This document shows, piece by piece, positions 1 to 6,203 of a DNA stretch of 8,140 nucleotides. This DNA comes from Candidatus Krumholzibacteriia bacterium (GTDB lineage: Bacteria > Krumholzibacteriota > Krumholzibacteriia > LZORAL124-64-63). The first letter of the stretch is position 1. Each line of letters opens with the position of its first letter. The stretch covers positions 1-8,140 of the forward strand of contig JAQULN010000115.1 in the NCBI GenBank assembly GCA_028718575.1, in the 5' to 3' direction. A program made the translations under genes and the position numbers. The notes under the pieces are model-generated. The model was not told the DNA's origin and did no database searches. It saw only the letters and a program-made list of their open reading frames with translations.

Positions 1-437
1 GCCGCGCCGACCGGGCCGCCGTCGCCGGCGCGCTACGGGAGACAGGTTGCGCCGATCTGGCCGATCGCCCCCTGGCCCGGCTCAGCGGCGGCCAGAGCCA
101 GCGCGTGCTGATCGCCCGCGCTCTGGTGACCAGCCCGGAAATGCTGGTACTCGACGAGCCGACCGCGGGACTCGATCCCGCCAGCCAGAACGACCTCTAC
201 GACCTGCTCTCCCAACTAGCCCGCCGCCTGACCGTCCTCGTGGTCAGCCACGACATGACCCTGGTATCGCACCACGTCCAACAGGTGATCTGCGTCCATG
301 AAGGACACCTGCACGTGCCGGCCACCACCGAGATCGGGCCTGAACTGGCGACATTCTTCCCTGACATGCCGAACATGGTGCTCGTGCGCCACGACCACGA
401 CGACTGTCCACCGGGCGAAACGGCAGCTCATGAGTGA
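1..437 (+). CDS. Zn/Mn-type ABC transporter ATP-binding protein, 3' part only
   Basis: This is the C-terminal 144 residues of an ABC ATPase; the 5' end lies before the window (frame starts at base 3). Visible landmarks are the ABC signature LSGGQ followed by SQRVLIARA (bases about 84-125), Walker B with D-loop MLVLDEPTAGLD (about 141-176), and the H-loop histidine in VVSHD (about 240-254). The Walker A motif must be upstream. The tail ends with a His/Asp-rich HDHDD stretch, a common feature of zinc-handling proteins. The assignment to the ZnuC/MntB-like metal group rests mostly on the ABC-3 type permease that follows. The protein would sit on the cytoplasmic face of the membrane and power metal uptake by ATP hydrolysis. 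Its stop overlaps the permease start by 8 bases, which suggests translational coupling. Metal specificity (Zn, Mn or Fe) cannot be read from this fragment. Confidence 0.9.
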   Translation, partial: RADRAAVAGALRETGCADLADRPLARLSGGQSQRVLIARALVTSPEMLVLDEPTAGLDPASQNDLYDLLSQLARRLTVLVVSHDMTLVSHHVQQVICVHEGHLHVPATTEIGPELATFFPDMPNMVLVRHDHDDCPPGETAAHE

Positions 438-1290
438 CTTCTGGACCGCGCTCGGCCAGCACGCGTTCCTGCGCATGGCGCTGGTGGCCGGTCTGGCGGC
501 CAGCCTCGCCAGCGGCGTGATCGGCAGCATCGTGGTCACCCGGCGCATTACGACGGTGGCCGGCGGCCTCGCGCATGCCGTTCTCGGCGGTATGGGGCTG
601 GCGTACTGGCTGCAGACGGCGCACGGCCTGGCCTGGGTGCATCCCATCCACGGCGCCCTGGTCTTCGCCGTCCTGTGCGCCTTGCTCCTCGGTAAGGTGC
701 AAGCGGGCGGCGGCGAGCGCATGGACACCGTGATCAGCGTTCTGTGGGCCGTCGGCATGGCCCTGGGCGTGATCTTCCTGTTCCGCTCGCCCGGCTACAA
801 GGTGGACCTGATGAGTTACCTGTTCGGCAACATCATGCTGGTCGACCCGCAGGCCCTGCGATTGCTCATCTTGCTCGACGCCATCGTATTAGTGGTCGTG
901 TGGCTGTTCTACCACCAGCTCGTCGCCGTCTGTTTCGATCCCGAGTTCGCCCGCCTGCGCGGCCTGAACGTGAACGCGTGGTCCACTCTGCTGCTGGTGC
1001 TGGTGGCCCTGACGGTGGTCAGCCTGGTCTACGTGGTCGGCATCGTGCTGGTGATCGCGCTCTTGTCCCTGCCCGCTGCGACGGTCGGTCGGTTCACCGC
1101 CCGCCTCGGCGTGATGATGGCCGCGGCGGCCGGGTTGTGCGCGCTCGTGACCGTGGCGGGCCTCGGCCTCAGCTACCACTGGGACCTGCCCACGGGCGCG
1201 GTCACCATCCTGGTGGCCGCCGCCTGTTACGGATGCGCGCTCATTCTGCACTACAAACCGCTGCGCCGGTTGCTGCCGGGCGGTGATTGA
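430..1290 (+). CDS. ABC-3 family metal transporter permease (ZnuB-like)
   Basis: This 286-residue, very hydrophobic protein has about 8 likely membrane segments, for example near residues 13-36, 43-62, 74-89, 100-118, 143-162, 184-210, 226-247 and 256-274. Family features of ABC-3 permeases are visible: an AHAVLGG-type segment (48-54), GYKVDLMSYLFGNI (122-135), FDPEFARLRGL (169-179), SLPAATVGRF (213-222) and a YHWDLPTG segment near 249-256. Length is normal for ZnuB/MntC/TroC proteins. I chose the ATG at 430, not the in-frame ATG at 298, because the extra 44 residues are Cys/Thr/Arg-rich out-of-frame readings of the ATPase gene. The 430 start overlaps the ATPase stop by 8 bases. It should form the membrane channel for a divalent metal delivered by a periplasmic binding protein, whose gene is not in the window. 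Confidence 0.9.
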   Translation: MSDFWTALGQHAFLRMALVAGLAASLASGVIGSIVVTRRITTVAGGLAHAVLGGMGLAYWLQTAHGLAWVHPIHGALVFAVLCALLLGKVQAGGGERMDTVISVLWAVGMALGVIFLFRSPGYKVDLMSYLFGNIMLVDPQALRLLILLDAIVLVVVWLFYHQLVAVCFDPEFARLRGLNVNAWSTLLLVLVALTVVSLVYVVGIVLVIALLSLPAATVGRFTARLGVMMAAAAGLCALVTVAGLGLSYHWDLPTGAVTILVAAACYGCALILHYKPLRRLLPGGD

Positions 1291-1291
1291 G

Positions 1292-2530
1292 ATGGCAGCA
1301 CGTGCCGGCGTCGTGGTCGTCGGCGGCGGCGCAGCCGGTATGTTCGCGGCCATTCGCGCGGCCGCACTGGCGCCCGGCTTGCGCGTGACCGTGCTCGAAA
1401 AGGGCCGCGACCTGCTGCAGAAGGTGAGCATCTCCGGCGGCGGCCGCTGCAACGTGACGCACGACTGCCGCGACCCGCGCGAACTCGTCAAGTTCTACCC
1501 GCGCGGCAGCCGCGAGCTGCGCGGTATGTTCAGCCGCTTCGCCGCGCAGGACACGATCGACTGGTTCGCCGCCCGCGGCGTTTGCCTGAAGACCGAGCCC
1601 GACGGGCGCATGTTCCCGACCACGGACGATTCGGCGACGGTGGTCGGCTGCCTGCTCCAGGCCGCCCAGGCGGCCGGCGTCGAGATCCTCACCCGCCGCC
1701 CGGTGCGCGCGGCGCGGCGCACGGAGTACGGATTCATGGTCGACCTGGCTGAGGGGACTTCCCTTGTCGCCGACCGCCTGCTGATCGCCAGCGGCGGCAT
1801 GCGCGGCGGCGGGGAACGGGAGGTTGTCGAGAGTCTCGGCCATACGATCGTCGAGCCGGTGCCGTCGCTCTTCTCGTTCCATATCGACGACCCTCGCCTG
1901 AGCGGTCTTGCCGGCCTCGCGGTGCCCGAGACCGCCCTGCGCGTTTCCGGGATGAAGGATCTCGCCAGCAGCGGCCCCGTGCTGGTCACCCACTGGGGTC
2001 TGAGCGGACCGGGCATCCTGAAGCTGTCGGCCTGGGGCGCGCGCCGGCTGGCGGCCTGCAACTACGAGTTCACGCTCGAGATCGACTGGCTGCCCGCGCT
2101 GCCAGCGGCCGGCGTCACCGACGCGCTGGCCGCCGGCCGGCGCAACCAGCCCCGCAAGCAGGTGGCCACCGCTGCGTGCGTCGACCTGCCCCGCCGCCTC
2201 TGGGAGCGACTGGTGGCGGCCGCCGGCGTACCCGCTGAGCGCACATGGACCGAGCTGCGGCGCGAGGAAACGCGAGCGCTCGGCGAGCAGCTCAAGGCGT
2301 CGCGATTCGCCGTCGCGGGCAAGACGCTCAACAAGGACGAGTTCGTGACCTGCGGCGGCGTCCCGCTCGACGAGGTCGATCTGCGCCGCATGCAGAGCCG
2401 CCGCGTGCCAGGCCTGTTCTTCGCCGGCGAGGTGCTGGACATCGACGGCCTCACCGGCGGCTTCAACCTACAGGCGGCATGGACGGGGGGTTGGATCGCC
2501 GGCGAAGGGTTGGCAGGAACGGCCGATTGA
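1292..2530 (+). CDS. BaiN/YhiN (HI0933)-family NAD(P)/FAD-dependent flavoprotein
   Basis: This 412-residue flavoprotein has an N-terminal Rossmann FAD-binding motif VVVVGGGAAG (residues 7-16) followed by VTVLEKG (32-38). The family-specific block SISGGGRCNVTH lies at 46-57. A middle block, LVTHWGLSGPGIL, is at 231-243, and the C-terminal FAD-closing block GEVLDIDGLTGGFNLQAAW is at 379-397. These place it firmly in the HI0933/YhiN/BaiN family. Members are poorly characterised oxidoreductases; BaiN has been linked to bile-acid chemistry in gut clostridia, but that role should not be transferred here. An ATG at 1292 starts one base after the permease stop; a GTG at 1283 would add three residues and overlap that stop. 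The placement suggests cotranscription with the metal transporter. The substrate is unknown. Confidence 0.9.
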   Translation: MAARAGVVVVGGGAAGMFAAIRAAALAPGLRVTVLEKGRDLLQKVSISGGGRCNVTHDCRDPRELVKFYPRGSRELRGMFSRFAAQDTIDWFAARGVCLKTEPDGRMFPTTDDSATVVGCLLQAAQAAGVEILTRRPVRAARRTEYGFMVDLAEGTSLVADRLLIASGGMRGGGEREVVESLGHTIVEPVPSLFSFHIDDPRLSGLAGLAVPETALRVSGMKDLASSGPVLVTHWGLSGPGILKLSAWGARRLAACNYEFTLEIDWLPALPAAGVTDALAAGRRNQPRKQVATAACVDLPRRLWERLVAAAGVPAERTWTELRREETRALGEQLKASRFAVAGKTLNKDEFVTCGGVPLDEVDLRRMQSRRVPGLFFAGEVLDIDGLTGGFNLQAAWTGGWIAGEGLAGTAD

Positions 2531-2617
2531 CGCCGTGGGGACGGGCGCGGCGGGCCGGCGCCGAGTGTCGGGTGGTGATGGTTGTGTTGCGTCGTGATGT
2601 GCCGGCTGCACGAGCAC
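2531..2617. other. Convergent intergenic region
   Basis: This 87-base gap separates the ends of two operons that face each other. The best hairpin I can see is GGCGC (2544-2548) with GCGCC (2558-2562), a 5-bp stem around a 9-base loop. Neither side has a T-tract, so I do not call an intrinsic terminator. Termination here may be Rho-dependent. Confidence 0.4.
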
Positions 2618-3775
2618 CTACCGCAAGAGCGCCAGGAATACGCCGGCGGCCACGGCCGAACCGATGACACCGGCCACGTTCGGGCCCATGGCGTCCATCA
2701 GGGGATTGACACGGCCGTTGGTATGCTCAGAGACGAATTTCTGCACGACCCGCGCCGACATCGGCACCGCCGAGACGCCCGCCGCGCCGATACACGGATT
2801 GATCTTGCGGCCGGCGGGCAGCACGAGGTTCAGCAGCTTCGCGAAGAGGATGCCGCCCGCCGTCGAAAACGCGAACGCGATGGCGCCGAGCACGAGGATG
2901 AACAGAGTCTGTGTTTGCAGAAACGACGCGCCGCTCATCGTGGCGCCGATCACCAGGCCGAGAAAGATCGTGACGATGTTGATCAGCGGCCCGCCCGCGG
3001 TCTTGCTCAATCGCTCGGTCACGCCCGATTCGCGCAGCAAGTTGCCGAACATCAGCATGCCGACCAACGGCGCGGCCGCGGGAATCGCCAGCGACACCAG
3101 GACGGCGATCGCCACCGGGAACACGATGACCGCGGCCCTGGAAACCGACCGCCCCTTGCCGGTTGCGATGGCGCGTTCCTGGGGCGTGGTCAACAGGCGC
3201 AGGATCGGCGGCTGGATCACCGGCACCAGCGCCATGTAACTGTAGGCCGCCACCGCCACGGCGCCTAGAAGGTGAGGCGCCATGATCGCCGTGATGAAGA
3301 TCGATGTCGGGCCGTCGGCGCCGCCGATGATCCCGATCGAAGCCGCCTCGCGGGCGCTGAAACCGAACAGGTAGAACGCGCCGAGCGCCGCGATGAAGAT
3401 GCCGACCTGGGCCGCCGCGCCCAGCAGCAGCGTGAGCGGACGGCTGAGCAGCGGCCGGAAATCGGTCAGCGCCCCGACGCCGAGAAAAATGACCGGGGGC
3501 AACAGTTCGGTCTTGATCCCCGCCTGGTAGATGAGCTGCAACAGCGGCAGCGAGTGCGCGGAATCCGCATGCACGTAGCTGCTGGAGGCGCTGAGCATGG
3601 CCAGCGGCAGGTTGGCGAGGATGGCGCCGAAGCCGATAGGGATCAAGAGCAGCGGTTCGTAGTTCCGTGTGACGGCCAGGTAGATCAACAAGCCGCCGAC
3701 GCCGAACATGACCAGGTTCTGCCACGTCAGATGCGCGAAGCCGGCGTCCTGAATCAGGTGTCCGATCGCTTCCAT
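2618..3775 (-). CDS. oadB: Na+-translocating decarboxylase beta subunit (OadB-like)
   Basis: This 385-residue polytopic membrane protein catalyses the Na+-coupled decarboxylation of carboxybiotin in oxaloacetate-type decarboxylases. The family signature GGADGPTSIF is at residues 151-160. AYSYMALVP is at 177-185, KINPCIGAAGVSAVPMSARV at 324-343, and AMGPNVAGVIGSA at 362-374. Residues known to matter for Na+ transport in Klebsiella OadB (D203, Y229, N373, G377, S382, R389) align by spacing with D154, Y180, N326, G330, S335 and R342. The first two keep the exact 26-residue distance, and the last four share one 2-residue shift. The protein therefore looks functional. Its ATG is separated from the carboxyltransferase stop by one base. 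No clear ribosome binding site precedes it, which fits translational coupling. Length is slightly shorter than Klebsiella OadB but usual for many homologues. Confidence 0.95.
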   Translation of the reverse strand: MEAIGHLIQDAGFAHLTWQNLVMFGVGGLLIYLAVTRNYEPLLLIPIGFGAILANLPLAMLSASSSYVHADSAHSLPLLQLIYQAGIKTELLPPVIFLGVGALTDFRPLLSRPLTLLLGAAAQVGIFIAALGAFYLFGFSAREAASIGIIGGADGPTSIFITAIMAPHLLGAVAVAAYSYMALVPVIQPPILRLLTTPQERAIATGKGRSVSRAAVIVFPVAIAVLVSLAIPAAAPLVGMLMFGNLLRESGVTERLSKTAGGPLINIVTIFLGLVIGATMSGASFLQTQTLFILVLGAIAFAFSTAGGILFAKLLNLVLPAGRKINPCIGAAGVSAVPMSARVVQKFVSEHTNGRVNPLMDAMGPNVAGVIGSAVAAGVFLALLR

Positions 3776-3776
3776 G

Positions 3777-5687
3777 TCAGGCGCCGATCGTCAGGATGGG
3801 ACGTTCGGCCGAGACCTCGCTGCCGAGGTCGGCATGCACCGCGACGACCTTGCCCGCGGCGGTCGCGCGCACGTCGTGCTTGGCTTTCATCGCTTCGACG
3901 GCCGCAACGACCTGCCCGTCGGCCACGATATCTCCCACCTTAACGTTGATCTCGACCAGCTCGACCTTGCCCTCGAAAGGCGAGAAGACCGGCGTCGTCG
4001 AGGCGCCGCTGGCGGCCGGGGTCTCAGGCGTTGGCGCGGCGAGAGGCTGCGAGGTCGTTGCTTGCGCCGGCGCGTTGTCGAGGGCGGCCGCTGTCGGCGG
4101 TTCGAGCGTGACGATGAACGAGCGGGTCGCCTGGCCCTCGACCACGGTGCAACGGGTGGTGACCGGCCCGGTCAGCGCGGTGGCGGCGCTCGCAGCGGCG
4201 CCCGCAGCGGACGCAACAGGCGGCGGCGCGGCCGGCGCCGGCGACGCGGTCTCGACCTGTGCCTTCAAGGGCAGCACGATCCTCGCCTTGCCGCTCAGGA
4301 AACGGATGCCTTCGTTGAGGTTCATGTTCTTGCCCGGAACGATCGCCGACGCCACCAGGAAGACATTCTCCTCGCTCAGCGGCAGCTCGCGCTCGGCCAG
4401 CGCCTCGGTCGCCAGGGCCACGTTGTCGGGAGCCGCGGCTAGCGGATCGCCCGTGAACGGCGAGAGGGCGAGTTGCTCGGCGGCGATGCGCACCACCTCG
4501 GGATCGGGATCCAACGGCGGCCGCCCGAAGTAGCCGAGCACCGACCGGCCGTAGCCGGGGTCGATCTTCTGCCAACGCCCGTGCAACACGTTGTTGAAGG
4601 CCTGCAGCCAGTACTGCTGGCTCCCCGGAGTCACGCTGGTCCAGGCGCCGCCCGCTCTGACCACCACCGGGAACTCGGCCAGCACATCGCTGTAGCGGTC
4701 GAGGATCCCCGCTTCGGCCATCATGTGAACGTTGGGGCCGATGGCGCCGCCGGGCATCGGGAAGTTCACGACGCGCGCGTCGGCCGCCAGGGTGATCTCG
4801 CTGAACTGGTAGTCCCGCAGACCGTCGGTGAGGATCCGCTCGATCCCCTCCAGCTTCGTGTGATCGAGGTCCAGCGCGTAGCCGGTGCCCTTGAGCGCGT
4901 GCCACAGCGAGCGCACGTCGGGCTGCACCGTGCCCGAAGCCATGGGCCGCAGGCTGAGATCGATGCCGTCGACGCCGCCGGCGATGCCGGCCATGTAGCA
5001 GGCCACGGCCATCGAGGCGGTGTCGTGGGTGTGCTGGATCAGCGGGATCTCCGGCGGCAATATCTTCTTGAGGCCCTGCGCCGTGAGGTAGCAGGTGCGC
5101 GGATCGGTGGTGCCGGAGGCGTCCTTCATGCAGACCGAGTCGACGCGCACGCCCGCGGCGAGCACCTGTTGGACCACATTGACGTAGAACTCGGGCGTGT
5201 GCACGCGGTCGGACTTGTACGGCAGCCCCATCATGGCCACGCAGAGCTGGTGGCGCATGCCCGCGTCGATGATCGGCTGGGCGGTCTTGACCAGGTTCTG
5301 GACGTCGTTCATGAAGTCGAAATTGCGGTCGATGGTGGTGCCGTGCTTCTTCATGAGCCGCGCCTGCAGCGCGAGCGTCGCCAGGCGCTGCGTGGTGAGC
5401 GTGACGCCCGAGACCGAGCGCGTCAGGATCTGCAGGTCGGCGTCGGGCCCCACGGCCTGGCGCATCTGGTCCATGCAAGCGAACGGATCCTCGCCCGCAT
5501 AGAAGTACGGCGCCTGGTAACGCGCGCCGCCGCCGAACTCGAAGTGGCGGATGCCGGCCGCCGCGGCCGCCTCCATGGCGGGCAAGATGTTCCGGGTGCG
5601 CACCTTGCCGCCGAAGACGCTCTGCAGCCCGTCGCGGAACGTGGTGAGCATGACCGTGATGGTCTTCTTGCGTTCGGTGAAGATCAT
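3777..5687 (-). CDS. oadA: Oxaloacetate decarboxylase alpha-like subunit: carboxyltransferase plus biotinyl domain
   Basis: This 636-residue protein should transfer CO2 from a 2-oxoacid, most likely oxaloacetate, to its own biotin and pass it to the beta subunit. The N-terminal TIM-barrel carboxyltransferase domain (about 10-300) shows TFRDGLQS (16-23), KDASG (188-192) and the metal-binding pair in QHTHD (218-222). Likely metal ligands are D19, carbamylated K188, H219 and H221. A PYC/OadA conserved domain follows (about 310-475). An Ala/Pro-rich linker runs to about 565. The C-terminal biotinyl domain carries VEAMKAKH at 597-604, with K601 as the biotin site. The carboxyltransferase motifs are divergent: typical OadA has RDAHQS and KDMAG. 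The ATG at 5687 has AAAGGA five bases upstream, and it overlaps the stop of the gamma-like gene as ATGA. The same frame stays open to 6095, but that would read through oadG. Pyruvate is an alternative substrate. Confidence 0.9.
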   Translation of the reverse strand: MIFTERKKTITVMLTTFRDGLQSVFGGKVRTRNILPAMEAAAAAGIRHFEFGGGARYQAPYFYAGEDPFACMDQMRQAVGPDADLQILTRSVSGVTLTTQRLATLALQARLMKKHGTTIDRNFDFMNDVQNLVKTAQPIIDAGMRHQLCVAMMGLPYKSDRVHTPEFYVNVVQQVLAAGVRVDSVCMKDASGTTDPRTCYLTAQGLKKILPPEIPLIQHTHDTASMAVACYMAGIAGGVDGIDLSLRPMASGTVQPDVRSLWHALKGTGYALDLDHTKLEGIERILTDGLRDYQFSEITLAADARVVNFPMPGGAIGPNVHMMAEAGILDRYSDVLAEFPVVVRAGGAWTSVTPGSQQYWLQAFNNVLHGRWQKIDPGYGRSVLGYFGRPPLDPDPEVVRIAAEQLALSPFTGDPLAAAPDNVALATEALAERELPLSEENVFLVASAIVPGKNMNLNEGIRFLSGKARIVLPLKAQVETASPAPAAPPPVASAAGAAASAATALTGPVTTRCTVVEGQATRSFIVTLEPPTAAALDNAPAQATTSQPLAAPTPETPAASGASTTPVFSPFEGKVELVEINVKVGDIVADGQVVAAVEAMKAKHDVRATAAGKVVAVHADLGSEVSAERPILTIGA

Positions 5688-6031
5688 GGGGTTCCTTTCG
5701 CATCCTTGCCGGCGTTTGCCGGCGCCGAGTCGGCGACGTCGATCCGCGCGACACACGCAGCGGGAAACACCGCCTGCGCGGCCGCGCTGATCGCCGCGAC
5801 CATGGCCGCGTCGACCGATGTGGCAGCCGGCGAGCCGCTTGCGGCGGCGTTGACGGGCGTCGTGCCGGCGCCGCCGCGCGCTCCTGTTCCTGCCGCCGCC
5901 GGCGCCTGGCCGGCCCGTGCGGGAAACGCGGCGATGAGCAGGCGCATGGCGAGGGCCAGCGCCGACAGCAGCGCAAGCACCGCCACGAAGGCGTTCAGGC
6001 AGATCACGAACAGGTTCGGTTCGTTCATCAT
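5684..6031 (-). CDS. oadG: OadG-like gamma subunit of the Na+-pumping decarboxylase
   Basis: This 115-residue protein has one hydrophobic segment near the N-terminus (about residues 7-36), then an Ala/Gly/Pro-rich linker. A short conserved-looking block, DAAMVAAISAAAQAVFP (about 74-90), comes next, and the end is polar. That layout is typical of OadG: it anchors the alpha subunit to the membrane and helps assembly. Sequence identity in this family is low, so the call rests on size, membrane topology, the Ala-rich C-terminal helix and position directly before the alpha gene. Its TGA overlaps the alpha ATG as ATGA. The start is uncertain: ATG at 6031, ATG at 6028 and GTG at 6034 are consecutive, and no strong ribosome binding site distinguishes them. 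No His/Cys cluster for metal binding is present at the C-terminus, unlike enterobacterial OadG as I recall it. Confidence 0.8.
   Translation of the reverse strand: MMNEPNLFVICLNAFVAVLALLSALALAMRLLIAAFPARAGQAPAAAGTGARGGAGTTPVNAAASGSPAATSVDAAMVAAISAAAQAVFPAACVARIDVADSAPANAGKDAKGTP
5693..5698 (-). promoter_or_regulatory. Ribosome binding site of the alpha subunit
   Basis: AAAGGA on the minus strand lies five bases before the ATG at 5687. It decides the start of the alpha subunit against the long upstream extension of the same open frame to 6095. It lies within the last codons of oadG. Confidence 0.7.
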
Positions 6032-6060
6032 CACGGCTGCACCGGATGGGTGGATGAGTC

Positions 6061-6073
6061 GAGGCCAGGCCTC
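6061..6073. repeat. 13-base palindrome in the probable oadG leader
   Basis: GAGGCCAGGCCTC is a perfect inverted repeat (GAGGCC / GGCCTC) around one central base. It lies between the candidate promoter and oadG. It could be a small operator, but such a repeat can occur by chance in G+C-rich DNA. Confidence 0.3.
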
Positions 6074-6160
6074 TGCGCCTTATCAGTTGCGCCATCTAAT
6101 CGGCAGGAAATGGGGGAGTTTTACTAAAATCGGCGGATTCGGCGGTATTAGGCGATTTCG

Positions 6161-6176
6161 GCAAGCTGCGATCCAA
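6161..6176 (-). promoter_or_regulatory. Candidate sigma-54 (-24/-12) promoter for oadGAB
   Basis: On the minus strand the sequence reads TTGGATCGCAGCTTGC. Against the sigma-54 consensus TTGGCACGGNNNTTGC it keeps TTGG at -24, TTGC at -12 and the exact 10-base distance between the invariant GG and GC. Three of the five bases between TTGG and the spacer differ. Transcription would start near 6149-6150, about 118 bases before the oadG start. The site begins 27 bases past the end of a sigma-54 activator gene on the same strand, which strengthens the call. The match was found by eye and has not been scored against background. Confidence 0.5.
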
Positions 6177-6203
6177 GGCGGGATTCGGCGGCCATTACAG
6201 GCT

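Larger units (their letters stand above)
6032..6203 (-). other. Intergenic region between the sigma-54 regulator and the pump operon
   Basis: This gap of about 170 bases has no plausible gene. It contains a -24/-12 promoter candidate (6161-6176) facing oadG, several copies of an ATTCGGC/AATCGGC-like word, and a palindrome at 6061-6073. I see no clear terminator with a T-tract after the regulator, so some read-through from the regulator into the pump operon is possible. Confidence 0.6.

Noticed and set aside
298..429. Longer start for the permease
   Set aside because: The additional residues are the ATPase gene read out of frame. The ATG at 430 gives a normal ABC-3 permease N-terminus.
2544..2562. 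Bidirectional terminator between the convergent operons
   Set aside because: The stem is only 5 bp, the loop is 9 bases and neither side has a T-tract.
2727..3725. 332-residue open frame on the minus strand overlapping oadB
   Set aside because: It is a phase-shifted shadow of oadB, with an Arg/Gly/His-rich product and no membrane segments.
4024..5976. 650-residue open frame on the minus strand in another phase
   Set aside because: It is a shadow of oadA in a +1 phase, rich in Arg, His and Gly, with no recognisable motifs.
5688..6095. N-terminal extension of the alpha subunit frame up to 6095
   Set aside because: It overlaps the whole gamma-like gene, encodes Arg-rich low-complexity sequence, and the ATG at 5687 has a good ribosome binding site and family-like start.
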